Shown: piece by piece, positions 1 to 5,107 of the stretch
Layout of the letters: every line of letters starts with the position of its first letter
Numbering within the stretch: position 1 is the stretch's first letter
Assembly (NCBI GenBank): GCA_964624875.1
Contig: CAZUZA010000062.1
Location: 1-7,000, forward strand
Source: Atopostipes sp964624875
GTDB lineage: Bacteria; Bacillota; Bacilli; Lactobacillales; Carnobacteriaceae_A
Direction of reading: 5' to 3'
Length of the DNA stretch: 7,000 nucleotides
Program-made: the position numbers and the translations under genes
Notes under the pieces: model-generated
The model's input: the letters and a program-made list of their open reading frames with translations, nothing else
Told to the model about the DNA's origin: nothing
Databases searched by the model: none

Positions 1-336
1 TTCTTTCATACGTGAATCACGTGTTAAGTAACCAGCTGCTTTTAATGAAGCACGGAAATCTGGGTCTACTGTTAAAAGTGCACGAGCGATACCGTGACGA
101 ACAGCTCCCGCTTGTCCTGCGTATCCTCCACCGTTGATGTTTGCGCGAACATCGTAGCTACCTTTAGTGTCTGTAGCGACAAGTGGTTGGTTAACGATTG
201 TTTGTAAATAATCATATGGTAAGTATTCTGAGATATCTTTACCGTTTAATTCAATTTTACCTGTTCCTGGTGTTAAGATTACGCGAGCAACTGAGTGCTT
301 ACGACGACCAGTTCCGAAATATTGTACTTGTGCCAA
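1..336 (-). CDS. rpsI: 30S ribosomal protein S9 (uS9), 3' end cut by window edge
   Basis: Small-subunit ribosomal protein of the 30S head; in the family the basic C-terminal tail reaches the P-site tRNA. The 112 codons present read MAQVQYFGTGRRK at the N-terminus and continue through the conserved GGGYAGQAGAVRHGIARAL stretch (residues 69-87) to SRMKE, where the window ends. The family is about 130 residues, so roughly the last 18 (the basic tail) are outside the window. The start is a TTG at 336-334. No in-frame ATG lies near it, it gives the family-standard MAQVQY start, and it sits behind a strong AGGGAGG site. The gene follows rplM by 21 nt and should be co-transcribed with it, the usual L13-S9 pairing. 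Identity is certain; only the end is unseen. Confidence 0.97.
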   Translation of the reverse strand, partial: MAQVQYFGTGRRKHSVARVILTPGTGKIELNGKDISEYLPYDYLQTIVNQPLVATDTKGSYDVRANINGGGYAGQAGAVRHGIARALLTVDPDFRASLKAAGYLTRDSRMKE

Positions 337-344
337 TGTTGATG

Positions 345-353
345 TCCCTCCCT
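345..353 (-). promoter_or_regulatory. Ribosome binding site of rpsI, supports TTG start
   Basis: AGGGAGGGA on the minus strand, with its GGAGG core 10 nt upstream of the TTG at 336-334. It lies inside the 21-nt rplM-rpsI gap, directly after the rplM stop codon. Its strength explains how a TTG can start an abundant ribosomal protein. Confidence 0.85.
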
Positions 354-357
354 AAGA

Positions 358-798
358 TTAAATCAAGTTTGTAATGTCTAGTACTTCTGGTTGTTGTGCT
401 GCTTGTTTGTGATCAGGTCCTGCATATACATGCAATTTCTTGATCATTTGACGTCCAAGAGAATTCTTTGGAAGCATTCCTCTAACAGAAAGTTCTACTA
501 AACGCTGAGAATTATTTTTACGTAAGTCTCCAGCAGAAACTTGAGTTAAACCACCAGGATATCCAGAGTGACGAGCATATAGTTTATCTGTTGCTTTTTT
601 ACCTGTTAATTTTATTTTTTCTGCATTAATTACAATTACATAGTCACCCGTGTCAACGTGTGGTGTGTAAGTTGGTTTGTTTTTACCGCGTAAAATTGTT
701 GCAACAACAGTTGATAAACGACCTAAAGAAATATCTGTAGCGTCGATAACGTGCCATTTGCGATCAATTTCAGCTGATTTAGCCATATAAGTACGCAC
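358..798 (-). CDS. rplM: 50S ribosomal protein L13 (uL13)
   Basis: Early-assembling 50S protein that binds 23S rRNA; in several bacteria it also represses its own operon. The product is 146 residues from the GTG at 798-796, matching the family length. It starts VRTYMAK (V read as fMet) and shows RKWHVIDATD (13-22), LRGKNKPTYTPHVDTGD (36-52), INAEKIKLTGKK (58-68), the GMLPKN loop (107-112) and the typical end AAQQPEVLDITNLI. The frame stays open to a TTG at 813, but that TTG is part of the ribosome binding site itself (TTGGAGGG), so a five-residue extension is very unlikely. rpsI follows after 21 nt. Transcription probably starts about 170 nt upstream from the promoter at 977-1005, through a structured leader. 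Confidence 0.97.
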   Translation of the reverse strand: MRTYMAKSAEIDRKWHVIDATDISLGRLSTVVATILRGKNKPTYTPHVDTGDYVIVINAEKIKLTGKKATDKLYARHSGYPGGLTQVSAGDLRKNNSQRLVELSVRGMLPKNSLGRQMIKKLHVYAGPDHKQAAQQPEVLDITNLI

Positions 799-805
799 TA
801 GTTTT

Positions 806-811
806 CCCTCC
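806..811 (-). promoter_or_regulatory. Ribosome binding site of rplM, decides GTG start
   Basis: GGAGGG followed by a 7-nt spacer and GTG at 798-796. This fixes the start at GTG rather than the upstream in-frame TTG, which overlaps the site. Confidence 0.85.
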
Positions 812-917
812 AAAAATTTTTCAAGAATCTATTAAGTTGAACTTAGATTAATTCTGTCCCACCAGACTTAAAACAAATTCAAATTTTTATATTCATAAAT
901 AAATTTAATTTAAAGTT

Positions 918-967
918 TATTGTTTATACATAATAAGTTTCCGGGGCTTATCATGGGGTAAACAATA
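918..967 (-). promoter_or_regulatory. Two-stem hairpin at the start of the rplM leader
   Basis: Minus-strand RNA. Outer arms at 967-959 and 926-918 pair over 9 bp and inner arms at 955-947 and 937-929 over 9 bp with one G-U. A 3/2-nt internal loop separates them and a GC-rich CCCCGG occurs in the terminal loop. No T-run follows directly, so it is not an intrinsic terminator. It begins within a few bases of the predicted transcription start, as expected for a protein-binding leader element. Confidence 0.7.
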
Positions 968-976
968 CCATTGATA

Positions 977-1005
977 ATCTTACCTTGAACCTTGCATAAT
1001 GTCAA
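977..1005 (-). promoter_or_regulatory. Sigma-A-type promoter of rplM-rpsI
   Basis: TTGACA (1005-1000, perfect -35) is separated by exactly 17 nt from TAAGAT (982-977, -10, four of six matches to TATAAT). The predicted start point is about 970. Two A-runs at 1033-1018, overlapping the truA stop codon, lie about 48-63 nt upstream of the start and could act as an UP element for the alpha subunit C-terminal domain. No convincing terminator separates truA from this promoter, so some read-through from the ecf-truA genes is likely. Confidence 0.85.
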
Positions 1006-1033
1006 TGCTTAACGAGCTTTTTTTTGCTTTTTT

Positions 1034-1831
1034 TTATTTTAGGTTCTTTATATAGTCTGCGACTTCAGATTCATCATAAAATACCCTCTCAAGTCTCAGG
1101 CCTGTCGCTGCGATTGTCATGCCTGCAGCCGCTCGGTCTTTAGCGTCTAACGCCTCTTTCATCACAGAAGGCTCTAACCTTCCATCCGCAATCGAAAGGA
1201 CTGTCCCGACGATAATACGAATCATATTGTATAAAAAGCCATCACCCGTAAAGGTAAATAACCACTCATTCGTCACAGGGTCAACTTCTACTTTTGCTTC
1301 ATATATCGTTCTAACTTTATCCTCAATCACCGTTTTGGCTGAGCAGAAACTAGTGAAATCATGCGTGCCCTTTATTTCACCAAGAGCTTTTTGAGCTTTT
1401 TCAAGATCCAATTTGTAAGGATGATGAAGCACATAGCGCCGATTGAAAGGATTTCGAATCGTTTGGTTATCGACTCGATACGTGTAAGTTTTCGCGATGG
1501 CATGGTACCTCGCATGAAATTCCGGATCGACCTGTTCAAGGGCCACTACTGAAATGTCTGCCGGAAGCAACACATTCAGCGCTTTGAACAAACCGTCTGT
1601 TTGAATGGTGTTCGGATAGTCAAAATGAATCACCATTTCTGCAGCATGTACGCCTGCATCGGTTCGCCCAGCTGGATGAATCCGAATAAATTGATTGTGG
1701 TTTATTTTTTGTAAGGTTTTTTCAAACTCACCTTGCACCGTTCGTCCATTTTTTTGGAACTGAAATCCTGAAAAGTCCGTACCATCAAAAGTGAGTGTTC
1801 CTTTATAACGAACTGTTGTGTCTGATTTCAA
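1034..1831 (-). CDS. truA: tRNA pseudouridine(38-40) synthase TruA
   Basis: Cytoplasmic enzyme that isomerises uridines 38, 39 and 40 in the anticodon arm of many tRNAs to pseudouridine; no cofactor is needed. The protein has 265 residues, close to the family's usual 245-265. The N-terminal TFDGTDFSGFQFQ strand (14-26) and RTVQGE (30-35) lead to the catalytic loop AGRTDAGVHA, where Asp58 is the expected nucleophile. The second half has the family's DFTSFCSAK and GDGFLYNMIRIIVGTVL blocks. The start is a TTG at 1831-1829, 8 nt behind AGGAGG; no ATG or other good start is nearby. That binding site overlaps the ecfT stop codon (TAGGAGG), so translation is probably coupled. The 12-nt gap places truA at the end of the ECF operon, an arrangement shared with many Lactobacillales and Bacillales. 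Confidence 0.97.
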   Translation of the reverse strand: MKSDTTVRYKGTLTFDGTDFSGFQFQKNGRTVQGEFEKTLQKINHNQFIRIHPAGRTDAGVHAAEMVIHFDYPNTIQTDGLFKALNVLLPADISVVALEQVDPEFHARYHAIAKTYTYRVDNQTIRNPFNRRYVLHHPYKLDLEKAQKALGEIKGTHDFTSFCSAKTVIEDKVRTIYEAKVEVDPVTNEWLFTFTGDGFLYNMIRIIVGTVLSIADGRLEPSVMKEALDAKDRAAAGMTIAATGLRLERVFYDESEVADYIKNLK

Positions 1832-1839
1832 GAATTGTT

Positions 1840-1845
1840 CCTCCT
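1840..1845 (-). promoter_or_regulatory. Ribosome binding site of truA overlapping the ecfT stop
   Basis: AGGAGG, 8 nt before the TTG at 1831-1829, shares its first two bases with the TAG stop of ecfT (1846-1844). A ribosome ending ecfT therefore covers the truA initiation region, which favours coupled translation and supports the TTG start. Confidence 0.85.
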
Positions 1846-2641
1846 AAATAAAGAGACCGACTGCTAAAATAAGCGATACGACAAAGAATACACCAAAGAC
1901 GATTACGTCATTTTTGCTCCAAGCTAACTGGCGTAATTTCGTTCGGTGGTCGCCTCCACGGTAACCTCGAGCGGTCATTGCTACAGCTAATTGGTCTGCA
2001 CGATCGATTGAACTGATAAACAGTGGAATCAATAAGGGAACGACTTTTTTCATTCGTTCAACTAGACTTCCAGAACTGAAGTCCACACCACGAGCTCTTT
2101 GAGCATTCATGATTTTTTCTGTTTCCTGCATCAATGTCGGAACAAAGCGTAAGGCAATCGATAAAATTAATGCGATCTCCTGTACGGGTACTTTAAATCG
2201 TTTCAGTGGTCTTAGTAAGGCTTCAATCCCGTCAGCTATTTCAAGCGGTGTTGTTGTCAATGTCAAAATAGTAGACATAAACACAATTAGCACAAAGCGT
2301 AAAATAATTTTAACGGCATTAATAAGGCCTTCTACGGTGATATTGATAAATCCTAATTCAAAAACGGTTGTTCCACCCTGAGAAAAGATCAGTTGAAAGA
2401 GAACGGTTATTAGAATCAGCATCGTTAGTGGCTTAAGTCCGTTGATGTAGTAGCGCAACGGGATTTCAGATATGAGCGCTGCTAGTAAAACGAGACCGAT
2501 TAATACGAGATACGACCACCAAAAGCTTGCCATGAAAATTAATAAAATGAACCAAATCGAAGCGATTAATTTTGTTCGAGGGTCTAGGCGATGAATAATC
2601 GAATCACCTGGAATATACTGTCCTAGGATTAATTTATCCAT
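1844..2641 (-). CDS. ecfT: ECF transporter transmembrane protein EcfT
   Basis: Membrane scaffold of an energy-coupling-factor importer; it joins the two ATPases to interchangeable substrate-binding S proteins. The protein has 265 residues, normal for the family. The N-terminus carries the typical GQYIPGDSIIHRLDPRTKL segment (7-25). Hydrophobic membrane segments lie at roughly 26-57, 70-88, 107-128, 154-170 and 243-265. The cytoplasmic part between the last two carries the two Ala-Arg-Gly coupling motifs, at 183-185 (QRARGVDF) and 224-226 (TARGYRGG), which dock into grooves of the two ATPases. The ATG at 2641-2639 overlaps the last 8 nt of ecfA2 and has AGGTG 7 nt upstream. The overlap implies coupled, stoichiometric synthesis with ecfA2. 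No S-component gene is adjacent, as expected for a shared (group II) module. Confidence 0.96.
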   Translation of the reverse strand: MDKLILGQYIPGDSIIHRLDPRTKLIASIWFILLIFMASFWWSYLVLIGLVLLAALISEIPLRYYINGLKPLTMLILITVLFQLIFSQGGTTVFELGFINITVEGLINAVKIILRFVLIVFMSTILTLTTTPLEIADGIEALLRPLKRFKVPVQEIALILSIALRFVPTLMQETEKIMNAQRARGVDFSSGSLVERMKKVVPLLIPLFISSIDRADQLAVAMTARGYRGGDHRTKLRQLAWSKNDVIVFGVFFVVSLILAVGLFI

Positions 2642-3515
2642 GTTGATTCACCTGCTTTTGGCTGTCTAAGCGATTTTCAATGAAGTCGGCTAGTTCTATT
2701 AATGTCAGTGGTAAATCTTGCATAGGCCAGTTTTCGTCCTGTGAGAGCATTTCTGCGAAGTCCACTGTCTTTGGTACATCAAGTTGAATCGATTGTAGCC
2801 ATTCTTCGTTTTTAAACACTTCTCTAGGTGAACTTGTGCCCACTACTTTTCCAGTGTCCAAAACAATCATATGGTCGGCATATTTTGCAACATCTTCCAT
2901 CTGATGTGTGACCAATACAATCGTGATATCTTCTTTTTCGTGTAGCTCATTAAATAAATCCATCATTTCAAGCTGTCCTTTTGGATCAAGTCCAGCTGTT
3001 GGTTCATCTAAAACGAGTACGCTTGGTTGCATGACCAGTACACCCGCAATAGCCACACGACGCATTTGCCCACCTGATAAATCAAATGGTGAGCGATCCA
3101 TGTAAGATTCATCTAATCCTACGACGGGTAAGATGTCTCTTGCTCGTTGCATCGCTTCTTCTTCAGAAACCCCAAAGTTTTGAGGGCCAAAGGCAATGTC
3201 TTTTCCGACTGTTTCTTCAAATAATTGTGCTTCTGGGAATTGAAAAACGACTCCAACTTGGCGACGGATATCATTTAAAGCTTCTTGTTTTTTACTTGCA
3301 TTGATTTCATAATTATCTAACCATACACTACCTGAAGTTGGCACTTTTAGCGCATTCAAATGTTGGAGAAGTGTCGACTTCCCACTACCTGTATGACCAA
3401 CAATTGCCGTGTAGCTACCTTCTTTAATTGTAAAATTAATATCGTGAAGTACTTTGTTTTCAAAAGGTGTATTTGGCTGATATGTATAATTTACATCCTC
3501 GAACCGTATTTCCAT
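2634..3515 (-). CDS. ecfA2: ECF transporter ATP-binding protein EcfA2
   Basis: One of two different ABC ATPases that power the ECF vitamin/micronutrient importer from the cytoplasmic side. Of 293 residues, the ATPase motifs in order are Walker A GHTGSGKST (40-48), Q-loop Gln92 in FQFPEAQLF, signature LSGGQ (146-150), Walker B VLVLDE (166-171), D-loop AGLD (174-177) and switch His204. A C-terminal extension after about 235 is typical of EcfA proteins and helps dimerisation. The ATG at 3515-3513 lies 25 nt inside the end of ecfA1. An in-frame TGA just upstream rules out a longer start, and MEIRFEDV is the usual N-terminus. Only a weak AAAGG lies about 14 nt upstream, so initiation probably depends on ribosomes arriving from ecfA1. 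The sequence around GHTGSGKST and FQFPEAQLF is characteristic of EcfA2 rather than EcfA1. Confidence 0.96.
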   Translation of the reverse strand: MEIRFEDVNYTYQPNTPFENKVLHDINFTIKEGSYTAIVGHTGSGKSTLLQHLNALKVPTSGSVWLDNYEINASKKQEALNDIRRQVGVVFQFPEAQLFEETVGKDIAFGPQNFGVSEEEAMQRARDILPVVGLDESYMDRSPFDLSGGQMRRVAIAGVLVMQPSVLVLDEPTAGLDPKGQLEMMDLFNELHEKEDITIVLVTHQMEDVAKYADHMIVLDTGKVVGTSSPREVFKNEEWLQSIQLDVPKTVDFAEMLSQDENWPMQDLPLTLIELADFIENRLDSQKQVNQHG

Positions 3516-4327
3516 AAATACTCAACCAACCTTTCTTCAGATAGATATTCTTCAGGAACTTCTAAACCACGCGAAGCTAATTCAACTTTTAATTGTTCAA
3601 CAAAAGGAACATTTAATCCAAGATCGACCAACTCATCTCCAAGCTTAAATATCTCTTCTGGTGTATTCACATGTTTGATTTGACCACGTTCCATAATAAA
3701 AATTCGATCGGCTTGAGCTGCTTCATTGATATCATGTGTGATCGAGATAACGGTTAGGTTACTCTCTTCTTTTACTTCTTTTACAGTTGATAGTACTTCT
3801 TCACGACCTTTAGGATCTAACATACTCGTTGATTCGTCTAGTACGATAATCTCTGGGCATAAAGCTAATATACCGGCAATAGCCACACGTTGCTTTTGTC
3901 CACCTGAAAGTCTTGCAGGTTCCATTTGTTTAAAATTTTCCATCCCTACACGTGCTAATGCTTCATCAATACGGCGAATCATTTCATCACGAGGAACTCC
4001 GATATTCTCTAAACCAAAGGCTACATCATCAGCAACCGTCGACCCAACAAACTGGTTGTCCGGATTTTGGAAAACCATTCCTACTTTTTGACGGATGATC
4101 CAAATATTTTCTTCATCTAATTCCAAACCATCAATAATGACTTTTCCACTTTGAGGAGTATTCAAACCATTTAACGTCTTAACTAATGTTGATTTACCCG
4201 AACCATTTGCACCAAGCAGTGCAATCCATTCGCCTTTTTCAATCGTTAAAGAAACATCATTCAAAACAAAGTCATCTTGGTCGGCATGGTACCGATATTC
4301 AATATTTTCAAGTGTAATTAAACTCAT
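3491..4327 (-). CDS. ecfA1: ECF transporter ATP-binding protein EcfA1
   Basis: Partner ATPase of EcfA2 in the ECF importer. From the ATG at 4327-4325 it has 278 residues, the normal length. Motifs are Walker A GANGSGKST (39-47), Q-loop Gln87 in FQNPDNQF, signature LSGGQ (140-144), Walker B IIVLDE (160-165), D-loop SMLD (168-171) and switch His198. The C-terminus VEYLWKYGSRM is typical of EcfA1. The frame is open for 54 more codons up to an ATG at 4489. The 4327 start is preferred because it gives the family-standard MSLITLENIEYRY and has AGGAGA 7 nt upstream. The upstream ATG has no binding site and the extension passes through a strong hairpin. It is first gene of the ecfA1-ecfA2-ecfT-truA cluster and overlaps ecfA2 by 25 nt. 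It begins 201 nt after rplQ. Confidence 0.95.
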   Translation of the reverse strand: MSLITLENIEYRYHADQDDFVLNDVSLTIEKGEWIALLGANGSGKSTLVKTLNGLNTPQSGKVIIDGLELDEENIWIIRQKVGMVFQNPDNQFVGSTVADDVAFGLENIGVPRDEMIRRIDEALARVGMENFKQMEPARLSGGQKQRVAIAGILALCPEIIVLDESTSMLDPKGREEVLSTVKEVKEESNLTVISITHDINEAAQADRIFIMERGQIKHVNTPEEIFKLGDELVDLGLNVPFVEQLKVELASRGLEVPEEYLSEERLVEYLWKYGSRM

Positions 4328-4334
4328 AATATTT

Positions 4335-4340
4335 TCTCCT
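4335..4340 (-). promoter_or_regulatory. Ribosome binding site of ecfA1, decides the start
   Basis: AGGAGA, 7 nt before the ATG at 4327-4325. It selects this ATG over the far-upstream in-frame ATG at 4489, which has no comparable site. Confidence 0.8.
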
Positions 4341-4365
4341 GTACGTGTAATATTGCTGGCCATCA

Positions 4366-4385
4366 TTTGTCTGTATATAGACAAA
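4366..4385. repeat. 20-nt near-perfect palindrome upstream of ecfA1
   Basis: TTTGTCTATATACAGACAAA (minus strand) is symmetric except for one base pair: 7-nt arms TTTGTCT/AGACAAA around ATATAC. The shape suits a dimeric repressor operator, or a short RNA hairpin. It lies about 40 nt upstream of the ecfA1 start codon. No known operator consensus is recognised. Confidence 0.5.
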
Positions 4386-4406
4386 AAATCACTTTTCGAT
4401 ATATAC

Positions 4407-4438
4407 GCTTCTCCCGGAAGTAAACTTCCAGGAGAAAC
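4407..4438 (-). repeat. 14-bp hairpin in the ecfA1 leader
   Basis: Minus-strand RNA arms GUUUCUCCUGGAAG and CUUCCGGGAGAAGC pair over 14 bp (two G-U pairs) around a UUUA loop. This is the strongest hairpin I see in the window. The nearest T-run (six T) begins 15 nt further on, too far for a standard intrinsic terminator. A partial terminator, pause site or mRNA-processing/stability element at the border between the ribosomal and ECF genes is plausible. Confidence 0.75.
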
Positions 4439-4528
4439 TAGAGCTAGACACTTGGTATTCCCATCATCATAACGCTCTCTATACATCATAAAAAGTGAGT
4501 CATTGTATTATTCAGTTCGAGAGTCAAA

Positions 4529-5068
4529 TTACTCTTCGTCAGCTTCTTCTGCGTCTGCGTCAGCTTCAACTTCTTCAGCTTCCTCAACAGTTTCTTCTGC
4601 TTCTACTTCTTCTGTTTCTTCAACAGCGTCTTCAGTAACTTCCTCTTCAGGTTCTTCAACAACATCAGTTTTGTCAAAGTTAACTTCTTCAACAAGTTCT
4701 AAGATTGCCATTGGAGCACCGTCTCCACGACGAGGTTCAGTATTTAATACTCGCGTATATCCACCGTTACGTGTTTCGTAGCGTGGTGCAATTTCATTAA
4801 ATAATTTCTGAACAACTGATTCTACAATAATTGCATCTTCAGTTTCTTCTACTGTCGCTAACTCGTTACGTAATACTTTAACTGCTTGACGACGTGCATG
4901 TAAATCTCCACGTTTACCTAAAGTAACCATTTTATCAGCTAATTTAGAAACCTCTTTTGCACGAGCTTTAGTTGTAGTAATACGTTCATTAATGATTAGA
5001 TCTGATACTAAATCGCGTAATAAAGCTTTTCTTTGTGAACTTGTACGTCCTAATTTACGGTTTGCCAT
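4529..5068 (-). CDS. rplQ: 50S ribosomal protein L17 (bL17) with long acidic C-terminal tail
   Basis: Large-subunit protein located on the solvent side near the polypeptide exit tunnel. Residues 1 to about 125 form the complete L17 domain: N-terminal NRKLGRTSSQRKALLRDL, then ERITTTKARAKEVSKLADKMVTL (28-50), and closing GGYTRVLNTEPRRGDGAPMAILELV (102-126). Firmicute L17 usually stops near here, at about 120-128 residues. This one continues to 179 in the same frame without interruption. The tail (127-179) has 30 Asp/Glu and one Lys in 53 residues, and much of it is a 12-residue repeat. The start is an ATG at 5068-5066 with AAGGAGG 11 nt upstream. The gene follows rpoA by 39 nt, as last gene of the alpha operon. 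Identity is certain; the function of the tail is unknown. Confidence 0.97.
   Translation of the reverse strand: MANRKLGRTSSQRKALLRDLVSDLIINERITTTKARAKEVSKLADKMVTLGKRGDLHARRQAVKVLRNELATVEETEDAIIVESVVQKLFNEIAPRYETRNGGYTRVLNTEPRRGDGAPMAILELVEEVNFDKTDVVEEPEEEVTEDAVEETEEVEAEETVEEAEEVEADADAEEADEE
4541..4648 (-). repeat. Three degenerate 36-bp tandem repeats in the rplQ tail
   Basis: Residues 141-152, 153-164 and 165-176 of L17 align as EEEVTEDAVEET, EEVEAEETVEEA and EEVEADADAEEA. Glu is shared in all three copies at positions 1, 2, 10 and 11. At the DNA level the second and third copies match at about 26 of 36 bases and are rich in GAA. The pattern suggests growth of the tail by tandem duplication followed by drift. 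Confidence 0.65.
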
Positions 5069-5107
5069 TTAGTTGAAATCCTCCTTACCTACGATAGTCA
5101 TACTATA

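Larger units (their letters stand above)
799..970 (-). ncRNA. rplM 5' leader, candidate L13 autoregulatory leader RNA
   Basis: Untranslated leader predicted between the promoter start point (about 970) and the rplM GTG. Its 5' part folds into a long interrupted hairpin at 967-918. The outer 9-bp stem is UAUUGUUUA/UAAACAAUA, followed by an internal loop (CCC opposite UA), an inner 9-bp stem CAUGAUAAG/CUUAUUAUG with one G-U pair, and a 9-nt loop CCCCGGAAA. A second 6-bp stem AAUCUA/UAGAUU with a 12-nt loop lies at 849-826, just upstream of the ribosome binding site. Firmicutes rplM-rpsI operons are known to carry an L13 leader that L13 is thought to bind for feedback control. Position and structure fit, but assignment to that family was not tested here. 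Confidence 0.6.
4328..4528 (-). other. rplQ-ecfA1 intergenic leader with structured elements
   Basis: This 201-nt stretch has no recognisable gene. Along transcription it holds a small stem overlapping the rplQ stop (4538-4518), a weak promoter-like pair (TTGACT at 4527-4522 and TACAAT at 4507-4502, spacer only 14 nt), a strong 14-bp hairpin (4438-4407), a 20-nt near-palindrome (4385-4366) and the ecfA1 ribosome binding site. TGACTC occurs twice, at 4526-4521 and 4502-4497, flanking the promoter-like pair. No classical terminator with an adjacent T-run is present. Whether ecfA1 is transcribed by read-through from the ribosomal operon or from its own promoter cannot be decided from sequence. 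Confidence 0.6.

Noticed and set aside
799..813. Five-residue longer L13 starting at the TTG at 813
   Set aside because: That TTG is part of the TTGGAGGG binding site that serves the GTG at 798. The GTG start gives the family length.
1006..1040. Plus-strand T-rich stretch as an intrinsic terminator
   Set aside because: Only a 3-bp GCT/AGC stem precedes the T-run, and no plus-strand gene ends here.
3360..3683. Plus-strand open frames opposite ecfA1/ecfA2, rpoA and truA
   Set aside because: They are opposite-strand shadows of well-conserved genes, with no ribosome binding sites, promoters or recognisable domains.
4328..4489. 54-residue N-terminal extension of EcfA1 starting at the ATG at 4489
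   Set aside because: There is no ribosome binding site at 4489, the frame runs through a strong hairpin and a palindrome, and the 4327 ATG gives the standard family start with a good site. A 54-codon open stretch can occur by chance.
4503..4781. Plus-strand open frame coding for a serine-rich protein opposite the end of rplQ
   Set aside because: It is the antisense image of the GAA-rich acidic tail (GAA read backwards gives TTC/TCT/CTT-type codons, hence Ser). It has no binding site and overlaps a certain gene.
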